Shown in pieces: positions 9,191 through 17,518 of a stretch of 45,782 nt of DNA. Position numbers and translations under genes: made by a program. Numbering within the stretch: the stretch's first letter is position 1; every line of letters starts with the position of its first letter. The notes beneath the pieces are model-generated. The model saw only the letters and a list, made by a program, of their open reading frames with translations, searched no databases and was not told where the DNA came from. The stretch is from an uncultured Lachnospiraceae bacterium (GTDB lineage Bacteria; Bacillota; Clostridia; Lachnospirales; Lachnospiraceae), in contig CAJKQE010000009.1 of the NCBI GenBank assembly GCA_905201915.1, positions 1 to 45,782 on the forward strand. Reading direction: 5' to 3'.

Positions 9191-10177
9191 CTACTGATAA
9201 ATTTTATATAATTCATCACTCTGTGGTTTATCTAAATAACGGGTATCTTCACCGTTTCTTAAAATTCTGTCATTTCCATCCGTTGCTTTGCCTACTACAG
9301 CAGCTTCAATCCCTGCCTGTTTTAACTTTCTCACAAGACCATATCCGTCTTTCGCGGCAATCATCATAGAACCACTGGACATCAAAATATAAGGATTTAA
9401 GCCTAATACTTCACAGACCTCTACGGTTTCCTGACGAATAGGAATTGCTTTTAAATCAATATCAAGTCCCACACCGGAACCACTTCCCATTTCCCATAGA
9501 GCGCCGAATACACCACCCTCTGTAATATCATGCATGGCAGATACGCCCCACTCACCTGCAATTTGCGCCTCTGGAATTACAGACAAATACTGATCAAATT
9601 TCTTTGCAGTTTCTACAAAAGACGGTGCAAAGCTTTCCAAAAGCAAGGTTTCTTTTTCTTTTGCCGCAATAGAAGTACCTTCCAGTCCAATCCATTTTGT
9701 CACTACAATATCATCACCTGGTTTTACAGATGCTGTGGTAAGCACATTTTCCTTTTTCATCTTACCTACACCTGTAAGAGAAACTAAAGTCTGTTTTACT
9801 ACATCTGTAACCTCGGTATGTCCACCTAAAACTTCCATATTTAACTCTTTACAGGTTTTTTCTACATCCTGCATCATCTCCTTCAACTGCATTTCCTCAG
9901 TATCAGGGGTTAAAAGTATTGTTAACATAATTCCCACCGGCTCTGCACCTGAAGCCGCCAAATCATTTGCTGTAATGTGTACGCTATGCCCTCCAATATC
10001 CTTGGTAGTTCCTGTAATCGGATCAGAGGATAACACAAAAACCTCTCCTTCACAAAGTTCCATAACTGCACAGTCCTGTCCTACGGCAGGTCCTACTAAA
10101 ACCTCATTTCTACGATGCCCCACCTGTTTTAAAACAGAACGAATTAATACAGGTTCCGGCAATTTCCCTATCTTCAT
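9191..10177 (-). CDS. AIR-synthase-related (PurM/HypE/ThiL-fold) protein
   Basis: 328 aa in the PurM superfamily of ATP-using enzymes. Visible features are an N-terminal AIRS domain with GPAVGQDCAVMEL and SSDPITG, the helix HSVHITANDLAASGAEPVGIMLTIL (quoted in part: ANDLAASGAEP), GGHTEVTD, and a C-terminal AIRS domain with GVSAMHDITEGGVFGALWE. It most resembles HypE-like proteins of clostridia, but no hyp, pur or thi gene lies near, and a HypE-type Cys-terminated tail is absent (it ends LYKIYQ). A specific substrate cannot be named. RBS GGAGGT lies 8 nt before the ATG. Confidence 0.75.
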   Translation of the reverse strand: MKIGKLPEPVLIRSVLKQVGHRRNEVLVGPAVGQDCAVMELCEGEVFVLSSDPITGTTKDIGGHSVHITANDLAASGAEPVGIMLTILLTPDTEEMQLKEMMQDVEKTCKELNMEVLGGHTEVTDVVKQTLVSLTGVGKMKKENVLTTASVKPGDDIVVTKWIGLEGTSIAAKEKETLLLESFAPSFVETAKKFDQYLSVIPEAQIAGEWGVSAMHDITEGGVFGALWEMGSGSGVGLDIDLKAIPIRQETVEVCEVLGLNPYILMSSGSMMIAAKDGYGLVRKLKQAGIEAAVVGKATDGNDRILRNGEDTRYLDKPQSDELYKIYQ

Positions 10178-10212
10178 GTTCTGACCTCCATTGCTGTATC
10201 ATACAAACTGCA

Positions 10213-10320
10213 TCATCCAAAAGCATACATTGCCATCGGAATTACCATTGCCAAAACAATAAGTATTGCAAGTACTGCTGCAAATATTTTCTTCCTTTTT
10301 GAGTTTCTCATATTCATCAT
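10213..10320 (-). CDS. Small single-pass membrane peptide (35 aa)
   Basis: Minus-strand frame of 35 codons: a basic N-terminus (MMNMRNSKRKK) followed by one hydrophobic helix of about 19 residues and a short FG tail. It starts 6 nt after the exonuclease stop, with AGGT in that stop region as RBS, and ends 35 nt before the AIR-synthase-like start, so it fits a translated cistron within the operon. Alternative starts are Met2 and Met4. The general shape (short basic head, single helix, about 30-35 aa) recalls Prli42, the stressosome membrane peptide of Listeria, but this is a resemblance of shape only. Confidence 0.6.
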   Translation of the reverse strand: MMNMRNSKRKKIFAAVLAILIVLAMVIPMAMYAFG

Positions 10321-10326
10321 ATTTCT

Positions 10327-11037
10327 TTACCTCATTATTTTCCCGTAGGTACTCAATATCTTATCGATTTCTCGAGATGCCTCGTTTTTTGTAAGACTGT
10401 CTATTTCCACATTCAGCTCTATTCTATGATATTTTATTAAATCCTGCAAGTAGCGTTTTTGCGCTGCTGTTACAGGGCTCTGCTTCTTTACTTTGTAGAT
10501 AAGTTCATTTGGCACAAAAAGCTTTGGCTGTTTTTCTTCAAATTCTTTTCGTAATCTTTCATATAAAAGATAGGTAGTCCTGGCATCCTCTAGCGCTCTA
10601 TGGGCATCTTTTTGAGAAATCTCATAATATATACGAAGATTTTGTAAACTTCTGCTTGGAAGCTCAGGCAAAAGCACTCTTGCCAATTTCAGAGTATCCA
10701 TGCCCTTTTTCTCAAATTCCATCCCGGCATTTACCGCCTGATGCTTGACAAAACTATAATCAAACATCAAATTATGCCCTAAAAGAGGTAATCCCTCGCA
10801 AAAATCCAATAATTCTCTCAACACTTGGGTTATGTAAGGCTTCCCCTTCACCATATCATTGGAAATTCCCGTAAGCTCTGTAATTCGCTGTGGAATTTCC
10901 ATTTGAGGATTTATCAGTGTCCCATATTCACCTATCACTTCTCCGTCTCTTACTTTTACAGCGCCGACTTCTATAATTCTGTCCTTAGAAGGCTCTAAAC
11001 CTGTGGTTTCCAAATCCAGTGCAACATATTCTATCAT
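10327..11037 (-). CDS. DnaQ-like 3'-5' exonuclease (DEDDh)
   Basis: 236 aa. The N-terminal exonuclease domain (about 1-165) has the three Exo motifs: ALDLETTGLEP (Exo I Asp/Glu), LGHNLMFDYSFV (Exo II Asp) and HRALEDARTT (Exo III His and Asp). The C-terminal 70 residues are basic and unlike the polymerase III epsilon tail. It may be a proofreading or repair exonuclease rather than a polymerase subunit, in keeping with its 4-nt overlap with nth. The start ATG is inside the nth stop region. Confidence 0.88.
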   Translation of the reverse strand: MIEYVALDLETTGLEPSKDRIIEVGAVKVRDGEVIGEYGTLINPQMEIPQRITELTGISNDMVKGKPYITQVLRELLDFCEGLPLLGHNLMFDYSFVKHQAVNAGMEFEKKGMDTLKLARVLLPELPSRSLQNLRIYYEISQKDAHRALEDARTTYLLYERLRKEFEEKQPKLFVPNELIYKVKKQSPVTAAQKRYLQDLIKYHRIELNVEIDSLTKNEASREIDKILSTYGKIMR

Positions 11038-11687
11038 AACTTTTTCCTGCTTTTCTTTTGTTTTTCCTTATATTCCTTACAATATTCCGTTAAAAAACAC
11101 TCCTCGCACTTTGGTGAACGTGCAAAGCAAATCTGCCTTCCAAAAGTAATAATCTGAATATTATAAAGTATCCAGTGATCCTTTGGCAGAACTTTCATTA
11201 AATCCTGCTCTATTTTTTCAGGGTCTTCCTCTTTGGTAAATCCCAGCCTTTTTGAAATTCGTTTCACATGAGTATCCACTACTACACTTGGCTCATGAAA
11301 AATATTTCCTCGAATTACATTTGCAGTTTTTCTTCCCACTCCCGGAAGACTGACTAAATCCTCCAATCTGCTGGGAACTTCACCACCATACACCTGACAA
11401 ATTCTCTGGGCACAGCCAATAATATTTTTTGCCTTATTATGATAAAAACCCGTAGGCTTAATATCCTGTTCCAACTCTTTTAAATCCGCCTGGGCAAAAG
11501 CCTTCATATCAGGATATTTCACAAATAAATCTTTTGTCACAATATTAACTCTGGCATCTGTGCACTGTGCGCTTAACATGGTGGCAATTAGCAGCTGCCC
11601 TGGATTTTCATGGTTTAAATAACATTTATACTCCCTTGTATAAACTTCATCCAGTTTATCCAAAATTTCTTTTGTTCTCTTTGTCAT
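11034..11687 (-). CDS. nth: Endonuclease III (DNA glycosylase/AP lyase)
   Basis: 217 aa. Base-excision repair enzyme that removes oxidised pyrimidines and cuts at abasic sites. Helix-hairpin-helix LPGVGRKTANVI contains the catalytic Lys, VVDTHVKRISKRLG contains the catalytic Asp, and the C-terminal C-x6-C-x2-C-x5-C cluster (CFARSPKCEECFLTEYC) binds [4Fe-4S]. Length and order match the family. It starts 14 nt after the radical-SAM gene and overlaps the exonuclease by 4 nt, suggesting a small repair operon. Confidence 0.97.
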   Translation of the reverse strand: MTKRTKEILDKLDEVYTREYKCYLNHENPGQLLIATMLSAQCTDARVNIVTKDLFVKYPDMKAFAQADLKELEQDIKPTGFYHNKAKNIIGCAQRICQVYGGEVPSRLEDLVSLPGVGRKTANVIRGNIFHEPSVVVDTHVKRISKRLGFTKEEDPEKIEQDLMKVLPKDHWILYNIQIITFGRQICFARSPKCEECFLTEYCKEYKEKQKKSRKKL

Positions 11688-11701
11688 AAATCCTCCATTT
11701 C

Positions 11702-13435
11702 CTACAAGCTTACTGCGTACATAGCAGCGTCATTGGTCAGAGGGCTTCTCTTTTTATAATCGAACAATACAGGATAAATTCCTTTCTCCGCTTTTTCTCC
11801 CAGTACGTTATAGGAAAATATCTCCAGATGAGTCATCTTTTCCAACTGTTTGGGTTGATATCCTGTATAATCCTGTAAAAATTCCGGTGTTTCTGCTTCT
11901 TTTTTATAAAATTCCTGTATCTTTTCCTTATATGGTTTTCTGTCTGCTGCCCACATTGGTCTTGTCTTTAAGTTTTCTCTTGCATAGAGGTCTAAAATCA
12001 TCAATTCCTTAAAATAGCAAATATTTTCCACTTTCTGTTCCTCTAAAAATTCCATAAGTATTTCATATCTTCTTATTCTGGAATGAGAAATGCCCTGATA
12101 TCCTTTTTGTTCATAGAAATCTGCCAAAGCTTCATACATAGAAAATACATTACAAAAATGCCTCTCTACTGCTTTCATTGTATGACTGAACTGTCCGCTA
12201 TTATAGTATACCTCTACCATATCCTCAATTCCTTTTAATCTACAGACTTCTCCGTAAGATAACCATTTTGTTTTCAACACTTCATAAGGCTCTTTCCCCT
12301 TACATACACATTCATAGTCTTCGGCTTTCTCATGCATATAAGAACCCTTTAACAGTTTTAAAAATCCAAGCTGAAGCTGCTGAGGCTGTAAAGCATACAC
12401 ATCGCAGAAAGATTTTTTAAAACTTTCATATCCCTCATAAGGAAGTCCGGCAATTAAATCTAAATGCTGATGAACATTTTTTCCTTCCTGTACTTTTTTT
12501 ACTTTTTCTGAAATCTTCTCAAAACTGGTCTTTCTTCTAATTTCTTCAATGGTTTGCGGATTAGTAGACTGCACCCCAATTTCCAGCTGAATAAGTCCCG
12601 GACGCATAGTTTGAATAAGCTGAATTTCTTCATCTGTAAGCAAATCTGCTGCAATTTCAAAGTGGAAATTCGTTATACCATTATCATGCTGCTGGATATA
12701 GTTCCAAATTTCAAGAGCATGTTCTTTTTTACAGTTAAAGGTTCTGTCCACAAACTTTACCTGTGGAACTTTTGCATCAAGAAAGAACTGCAATTCCTCC
12801 TTTACCAGAGAAAGACTACGAAATCTCAGCTTCTTATCAATAGATGATAAACAATAACTACAGGAAAAAGGACATCCTCTGCTGCTCTCATAATAAATAA
12901 TTTTATGTTCAAACAACGAAATATTTTTATATGGAAAAACTAATTTATCCATATCCATAATTTCACGGAAAGAATTTCTCACAATTTCCCCATTTCTTCG
13001 AAATACAATCCCTCTGATATCTGATAAATCAGTTTTCTCGCCTTCATTCACATAATATTTCACCAGTTCCAGAAAAGTTTCTTCGCCTTCCCCACATATT
13101 ACTCCAGTAACTTCAGGCATCTTTTGTAAGAATTTTTCTGCATCATAAGAAACTTCAGGACCTCCTGTCCAGATAATTGTTTCAGGTAAAATTTTTTTCA
13201 AATCATAGATAAGCTCTTCCACAAAAGATATGTTCCATATATAGCAGGAAAAACATAAAATATCCGGCTTCTTCTTATAAATACTTTTTAAAATCTCATC
13301 TTTTTGCTGGTTAATTGTATATTCCCCTATTTCCACATATTTTTCATATTCTCTGCAATAAGCTTTCATGCTGTATACTGCCAAATTTGAATGTATATAC
13401 TTTGCATTTACTGCCGCTAAAAAAACTGTTTTCAT
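11702..13435 (-). CDS. B12-binding radical SAM protein (DUF4080-type)
   Basis: 577 aa. An N-terminal cobalamin-binding-like Rossmann domain (about 1-130) precedes a radical SAM barrel with the cluster motif C188-x3-C192-x2-C195 (RGCPFSCSYC), followed by a C-terminal region of about 200 residues rich in Tyr and Glu that matches the DUF4080 architecture I know from clostridial relatives. Such proteins use SAM and probably B12 for methylation or rearrangement chemistry; the substrate is unknown. The ATG follows AGGAG, and a terminator-like hairpin ends about 20 nt upstream. It heads the run that includes nth, the exonuclease and trmL. Confidence 0.85.
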   Translation of the reverse strand: MKTVFLAAVNAKYIHSNLAVYSMKAYCREYEKYVEIGEYTINQQKDEILKSIYKKKPDILCFSCYIWNISFVEELIYDLKKILPETIIWTGGPEVSYDAEKFLQKMPEVTGVICGEGEETFLELVKYYVNEGEKTDLSDIRGIVFRRNGEIVRNSFREIMDMDKLVFPYKNISLFEHKIIYYESSRGCPFSCSYCLSSIDKKLRFRSLSLVKEELQFFLDAKVPQVKFVDRTFNCKKEHALEIWNYIQQHDNGITNFHFEIAADLLTDEEIQLIQTMRPGLIQLEIGVQSTNPQTIEEIRRKTSFEKISEKVKKVQEGKNVHQHLDLIAGLPYEGYESFKKSFCDVYALQPQQLQLGFLKLLKGSYMHEKAEDYECVCKGKEPYEVLKTKWLSYGEVCRLKGIEDMVEVYYNSGQFSHTMKAVERHFCNVFSMYEALADFYEQKGYQGISHSRIRRYEILMEFLEEQKVENICYFKELMILDLYARENLKTRPMWAADRKPYKEKIQEFYKKEAETPEFLQDYTGYQPKQLEKMTHLEIFSYNVLGEKAEKGIYPVLFDYKKRSPLTNDAAMYAVSL

Positions 13436-13449
13436 CCTTTTCTCCTTCT

Positions 13450-13495
13450 AACAAAGGAGAGTTGTGCATTAAAATTTAATGCTACAACTCCCTCC
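13450..13495 (-). terminator. Hairpin between antiporter and radical-SAM gene
   Basis: Imperfect inverted repeat, arms about 13456-13472 and 13476-13495, followed on the minus strand by TTTGTT. It starts 3 nt after the antiporter stop and ends about 20 nt before the radical-SAM ATG, the same tight placement as at yhaM/rlmD. The short T run suggests partial termination. Confidence 0.65.
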
Positions 13496-13498
13496 TTT

Positions 13499-14797
13499 TT
13501 ATTTCTTATCTTTTATTGTTACATATCGAGAATGTTCTTTTTCCATCTCCTGATCATATTCTTCCAGCTGTTTTATTAAATCGCTTTCTACAAAGTCCTT
13601 ATTTTCATCCTTATGGTCTTTTTCACCAAAAGTCATTTTTAAAAGAATTGGTGAAATAATCGTAGTAATTACTACTACAATTACAATAGGGCCCATTAAG
13701 TCAGCAGAAATCAGTCCAATAGCATTTCCCTTTGCTGCTACAATCAAGGCAACTTCACCTCTGGAAACCATACCTGCGCCAATGCGTACACAATCTTTAT
13801 TACTATATTTGCAAGCCTTTGCACCTACCCCACAGCCTACGACTTTTGTAAGTACTGCAACCACTACTAAGGCAACTGCAAATCCTATAATCATTGGACT
13901 CATGCTTGGAAGGTCTACCTGCAAGCCAATGTTTGCAAAAAATACCGGTGATAAAAGGATATAGGATAAAATTCCAAATCGTCTTGCAATATAAGTTGTA
14001 TGTGTTGTTTTTGTAATAATCAATCCCGCAAAAAAAGCACCTGTAATATCTGCTACTCCAAAGAACTCCTCTGCACAGTAAGAAAACAATAAACAAATAA
14101 CAAATGACAAAATAACAAAACGCTGTAAATCTCTTTCATATCCTTTCACCCATTTCTGGAAAATAATATGAAGCAGATATCCGCCTACTCCTACAAAAAT
14201 AAAGAAGCCGATAATCTTAATAAACACCATAGCAACATTCACAGATGAGTCTGCTAAACTGGTAATAATTGTCAACGCCACGATACCCAGTATATCATCA
14301 ATGATAGCAGCTCCCAAAATCGCATTACCTGCTTTTGTATTCAGTTTTCCCATCTCTTTTAAAGTTTCAACAGAAATACTTACAGATGTAGCAGTAAGAA
14401 TAACACCAATAAATACATTCTGTAAAATTAGACTTACATCTGCTGTGGGTTCTAGCATACCAGGTCTGTTAAAATATGCTGCCACTGCAAATCCGCCCAG
14501 TAATGGAACAATAACACCTAATAACGCAATAACAAAAGATGCTTTTCCGCTTTTCTTTAATTCATCAATATCTGTCTCTAAACCGGCACAAAACATCAAA
14601 ACAATAACACCGATTTCAGAAACCTGATAAATAAAATCTGTCTGATGCAGTATGCCTATACACGCCGGACCTAAAATCAAACCTGCTAAAAGAGCACCTA
14701 CTACCTGCGGCAGCTTTACCCTTCTTGTAATAAGACCAAATACTTTTGTACTCAGCAGGATAAGTGCCAAGTCTAACAAATATCCATACGATTCCAT
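13499..14797 (-). CDS. Cation:proton antiporter, CPA2 family (NapA/KefB-like membrane domain)
   Basis: 432 aa with 12-13 hydrophobic segments and the electrogenic CPA2 signature Asp-Asp in the AAIIDDILGIVAL helix, plus the paired GVILTATSVSISVETL segment. A hydrophilic C-terminal tail of about 45 residues, rich in Glu and Lys, replaces the RCK/TrkA domains of true KefB proteins. It probably exchanges Na+ (or K+) for protons across the cytoplasmic membrane; the ion is inferred from the DD motif. Single-gene unit: nrdD's terminator lies upstream and a hairpin downstream; RBS GAGGGA. Confidence 0.88.
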   Translation of the reverse strand: MESYGYLLDLALILLSTKVFGLITRRVKLPQVVGALLAGLILGPACIGILHQTDFIYQVSEIGVIVLMFCAGLETDIDELKKSGKASFVIALLGVIVPLLGGFAVAAYFNRPGMLEPTADVSLILQNVFIGVILTATSVSISVETLKEMGKLNTKAGNAILGAAIIDDILGIVALTIITSLADSSVNVAMVFIKIIGFFIFVGVGGYLLHIIFQKWVKGYERDLQRFVILSFVICLLFSYCAEEFFGVADITGAFFAGLIITKTTHTTYIARRFGILSYILLSPVFFANIGLQVDLPSMSPMIIGFAVALVVVAVLTKVVGCGVGAKACKYSNKDCVRIGAGMVSRGEVALIVAAKGNAIGLISADLMGPIVIVVVITTIISPILLKMTFGEKDHKDENKDFVESDLIKQLEEYDQEMEKEHSRYVTIKDKK

Positions 14798-14999
14798 ACT
14801 TTTTATCCCTCTATTTCCCTAAAATTTTTATAAAATCAAAAAATATGGTATCACAATTTTTTCTAAAATGGAATAAAATATTTTAGAAACATACCAAAAA
14901 GATACAAAAAAGAAGACATTCATCAAATTTAGCCAAAAGCTATTTCATGATATCTTCTCTTTCGTAAAAAATCTTATAAATTATCTTATTTTATAACCC
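14798..14999 (-). other. nrdD-antiporter intergenic region
   Basis: About 200 bases with the nrdD terminator (14905-14958), then an AT-rich inverted repeat (14860-14869 and 14880-14889, wrapped by GGTAT/ATACC) close to where the antiporter promoter should be. No nrdG activase gene is present here. Confidence 0.5.
14905..14958 (-). terminator. nrdD terminator
   Basis: Minus-strand transcript forms AGAAGA/TCTTCT outer arms with further imperfect pairing and a TAGC/GCTA apical stem (plus 14911-14958), then six T residues. It lies about 40 nt after the nrdD stop. Confidence 0.7.
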
Positions 15000-17135
15000 T
15001 TACATAGACTTACGCTCTGCAATTTCAGCCATCTTTGCTATATTTAACCGAGTATCTCCATGCACACGGCTATAGGATAAATAACCATTCATTCTGTCAA
15101 TCTTTGTTAAATTAGTGGAACCGCATACCGGACACACATCCATTTCTAATTCTTCATGTCCACAATCATCACAGTATGCAAGAGAAAGGTTTACACCTTC
15201 ATAATATCCTAAATCCATTGCTCGTCTGACCAGTGCACGAATTGCATCTACATTATAGCCAATAGGGTAACGTACATACTGTATTTTTCCCCCGTTACAA
15301 AGCTCCCAAAATCTTCCTTCACAGTCCTGCTTTTCAATCGGTGTAATGTCTTCCGTTACATGACAATGAAAACTGTTGCTTACATAAGGTCTGTCAGAAA
15401 CGCCTTCCACGATGCCGTATTTTTTTCTAAACTGCTCTACCTGCAATCCACAAAGACTTTCTGCCGGTGTTCCATAAATTGCATACAGATTACCATCTTC
15501 TTTTTTATACTGCTCCACTTTTTTATTGATATACTGAAGTACTTCCAGTGCAAATTTTCCATCTTCACGAATAGACTTTCCATTATACAATTCCTGAAGT
15601 TCATTTAAGGCTGTAATACCAAAAGATGCTGTCATAGGCTTTAATAATGGTTTAATCTTGTCAGAAGGCTTTAAATTTCCACCATAAAAGCCGCCCTCAC
15701 AATAAGCAAGCGGATTGGTAGATGCTTTCATTTCACCTAAATAGTCGTAAGTACGAATATGAAGATTACGAATCATTTCCAGATAAAAATCAAGAACTTC
15801 ATAAAAATCTTTATCCTCTGAACGTGCCTTTGCCAAAATCATAGGCAAATGAAGACTAACTGCACCCACATTAAATCTTCCTACAAATACAGGAGCATCG
15901 TTATCATCTGCAGGTGTCATACCGCCTCTTTCATACCAGGGACTTAAAAACGCTCTGCATCCCATAGGGCTAATTACCTTTTTATATCGTTTATACATAC
16001 TGGATATATAACCCTTACCACTTAAAGACAGCCAGTCAGGATACATGGTCTTGGCAGAACAGGCAATTCCCGCTTCAAAGACATCTTCTCCTTCTTTCCC
16101 TTCTCCATGAATATTCTCATCATATAAAAATACAATTTTAGGAAACAGTACAGGCTTTTTATGGCCTTCTTTTCCCTGCCCGTCTTTATGTACTTCCAGA
16201 AGAGAAATACTGCACATTTTCTCAAACCGTTCCATTCCAAGTCCTAATGTCACTGTTACAAAAGGATAATCACCTCTGGAAGAACCAACCGTATTTAATT
16301 TATATTCAATTCCCTGCCATCCCTGATCAAAATCGCGGCGAACTTTATCCATAGCATACTGATGTGCTCTCTCTTTTGCCGGCGCCCAGTCAGGTTCTAC
16401 ATATTTTAAAAATTCTTCACAATATTTGTGATAACTCTTTTCCGCATAAGGTGCAAGAATTTTATCTACTTCCGGTACGGTAAAACCACCATACTGCTGT
16501 GCAGCTGTACTTAAAATAATGTCTCCCATAACATCAAAAGCAGTATCCAGTGTCTTTGGCTCATTGTACCATACATTACCCATTTCAAATCCGCCTCTTA
16601 ACACATTTGCCACATCAAACAGACAGCAATTCATAGTATCAAGACGTGCAGACTGATCATGAATATAAATATATCCATCTTTACATGCCTGAAGCTCATT
16701 TCTTGTCATAAAAAATTTACGGTATAATTCTTTATTCAATTCATTGAAGATAAGACTTCTTTTTGTAGCAACAAGTGCACTGTCTGTATTTGCATTACTC
16801 TTATCTCCTATATATCGAATAGACTGGCTCTTTGTATAAACCTCATCCATCATGTGAATAAAATCATGTTTGTAATTGCGGTAATCACGATAGCTTTTAG
16901 CAACTGCAGGATTTACCTTTTCCAGTGCGCCCTCTACAATATTGTGCATATCCTGAATAGAAATTTCATCTTTATTTAAAGACTGCGCTTTTTCCTCGGC
17001 ATATTCGCAAAGAAACTCAATTTCATCTTTTTTAAAGTTATACATAATTCTGGATGCAGATTTATTCACTGCACACACAATTTTTTGAATATTGAAGTCC
17101 TCTTTCGTTCCGTCTTTCTTAATTACATACATCAT
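15000..17135 (-). CDS. nrdD: Anaerobic (class III) ribonucleoside-triphosphate reductase
   Basis: 711-aa oxygen-sensitive enzyme that makes deoxyribonucleotides. It has an N-terminal ATP-cone (about 1-95, MYVIKKDGTKEDFN), the NrdD barrel, the C-terminal Zn site C-x2-C...C-x2-C (YCDDCGH, CPVCGS) and the glycyl-radical motif RMNGYL with the radical Gly at about 684. The tail after it (SRVHGDTRLNIAKMAEI) is somewhat unlike the E. coli form. The start is placed at the ATG that follows AGGTG at 6-nt spacing; an in-frame GTG lies three codons upstream. The activase gene nrdG, often next door, is not in the flanking sequence. Regulation by NrdR is suggested by a palindromic box at the promoter. Confidence 0.96.
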   Translation of the reverse strand: MMYVIKKDGTKEDFNIQKIVCAVNKSASRIMYNFKKDEIEFLCEYAEEKAQSLNKDEISIQDMHNIVEGALEKVNPAVAKSYRDYRNYKHDFIHMMDEVYTKSQSIRYIGDKSNANTDSALVATKRSLIFNELNKELYRKFFMTRNELQACKDGYIYIHDQSARLDTMNCCLFDVANVLRGGFEMGNVWYNEPKTLDTAFDVMGDIILSTAAQQYGGFTVPEVDKILAPYAEKSYHKYCEEFLKYVEPDWAPAKERAHQYAMDKVRRDFDQGWQGIEYKLNTVGSSRGDYPFVTVTLGLGMERFEKMCSISLLEVHKDGQGKEGHKKPVLFPKIVFLYDENIHGEGKEGEDVFEAGIACSAKTMYPDWLSLSGKGYISSMYKRYKKVISPMGCRAFLSPWYERGGMTPADDNDAPVFVGRFNVGAVSLHLPMILAKARSEDKDFYEVLDFYLEMIRNLHIRTYDYLGEMKASTNPLAYCEGGFYGGNLKPSDKIKPLLKPMTASFGITALNELQELYNGKSIREDGKFALEVLQYINKKVEQYKKEDGNLYAIYGTPAESLCGLQVEQFRKKYGIVEGVSDRPYVSNSFHCHVTEDITPIEKQDCEGRFWELCNGGKIQYVRYPIGYNVDAIRALVRRAMDLGYYEGVNLSLAYCDDCGHEELEMDVCPVCGSTNLTKIDRMNGYLSYSRVHGDTRLNIAKMAEIAERKSM

Positions 17136-17160
17136 CACTTTCACCTCATAAACTTTTGTA

Positions 17161-17176
17161 ACACTATATCTGGTAT
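17161..17176 (-). promoter_or_regulatory. Candidate NrdR box
   Basis: ACACTATATCTGGTAT matches the known NrdR consensus (acaCwAtATaTwGtgt) at 13 of 16 positions and lies over the predicted nrdD transcription start, a position suited to repression. NrdR normally binds two boxes about 31 bp apart; I do not see a good second copy, so this is a candidate only. Confidence 0.5.
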
Positions 17177-17179
17177 TTC

Positions 17180-17208
17180 ATAATATTTTTTCGCTTTTGT
17201 TTTTACAA
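17180..17208 (-). promoter_or_regulatory. Putative nrdD promoter
   Basis: Minus strand TTGTAA (17203-17208), 17-bp spacer, TATTAT (17180-17185). A second possibility upstream is TATACT at 17224-17229 with a TG extension. The candidate NrdR box starts 3 bp downstream of the -10. Confidence 0.5.
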
Positions 17209-17490
17209 CATTTTGTATTCCACAGTATACCATTTTTTTCTCTGGAAAGAAAGGGGAAATATTGCACAATTCTTTACCATTTATATCCACTTTCCTCTTC
17301 AAATCCACTATTTAACGTATTTTTAACACCCTGGAAACGATAAAATTTTTTTACTTTTCCGTAAAAAACACAAGTTTTTGAGATTATGGAAACCAAACTT
17401 AATTTTACATTATCCAAAGTGCACAATTTTCTTTTTGTCAAGAGCATTTGATAAAAAAGATTGCGTTGTTACACAATTTCCTATGAAACA
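17209..17490 (-). other. Intergenic region upstream of nrdD
   Basis: About 280 AT-rich bases between the nrdD promoter and the MATE terminator. Only a possible extra -10 (17224-17229) stands out; no convincing gene, riboswitch or repeat is visible. Confidence 0.4.
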
Positions 17491-17518
17491 AAAAATAAGA
17501 GGTTTCCCCCTTATTTTT
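17485..17518 (-). terminator. MATE gene terminator
   Basis: Twelve-bp stem closed by a GAAA tetraloop (plus arms about 17491-17502 and 17507-17518), then a T-rich run on the minus strand. The stem begins inside the MATE stop codon. Confidence 0.88.

Noticed and set aside
14860..14889. AT-rich inverted repeat upstream of the antiporter gene
   Set aside because: It has weak pairing, no T run, and no match to a known operator. It is mentioned in the intergenic note only.
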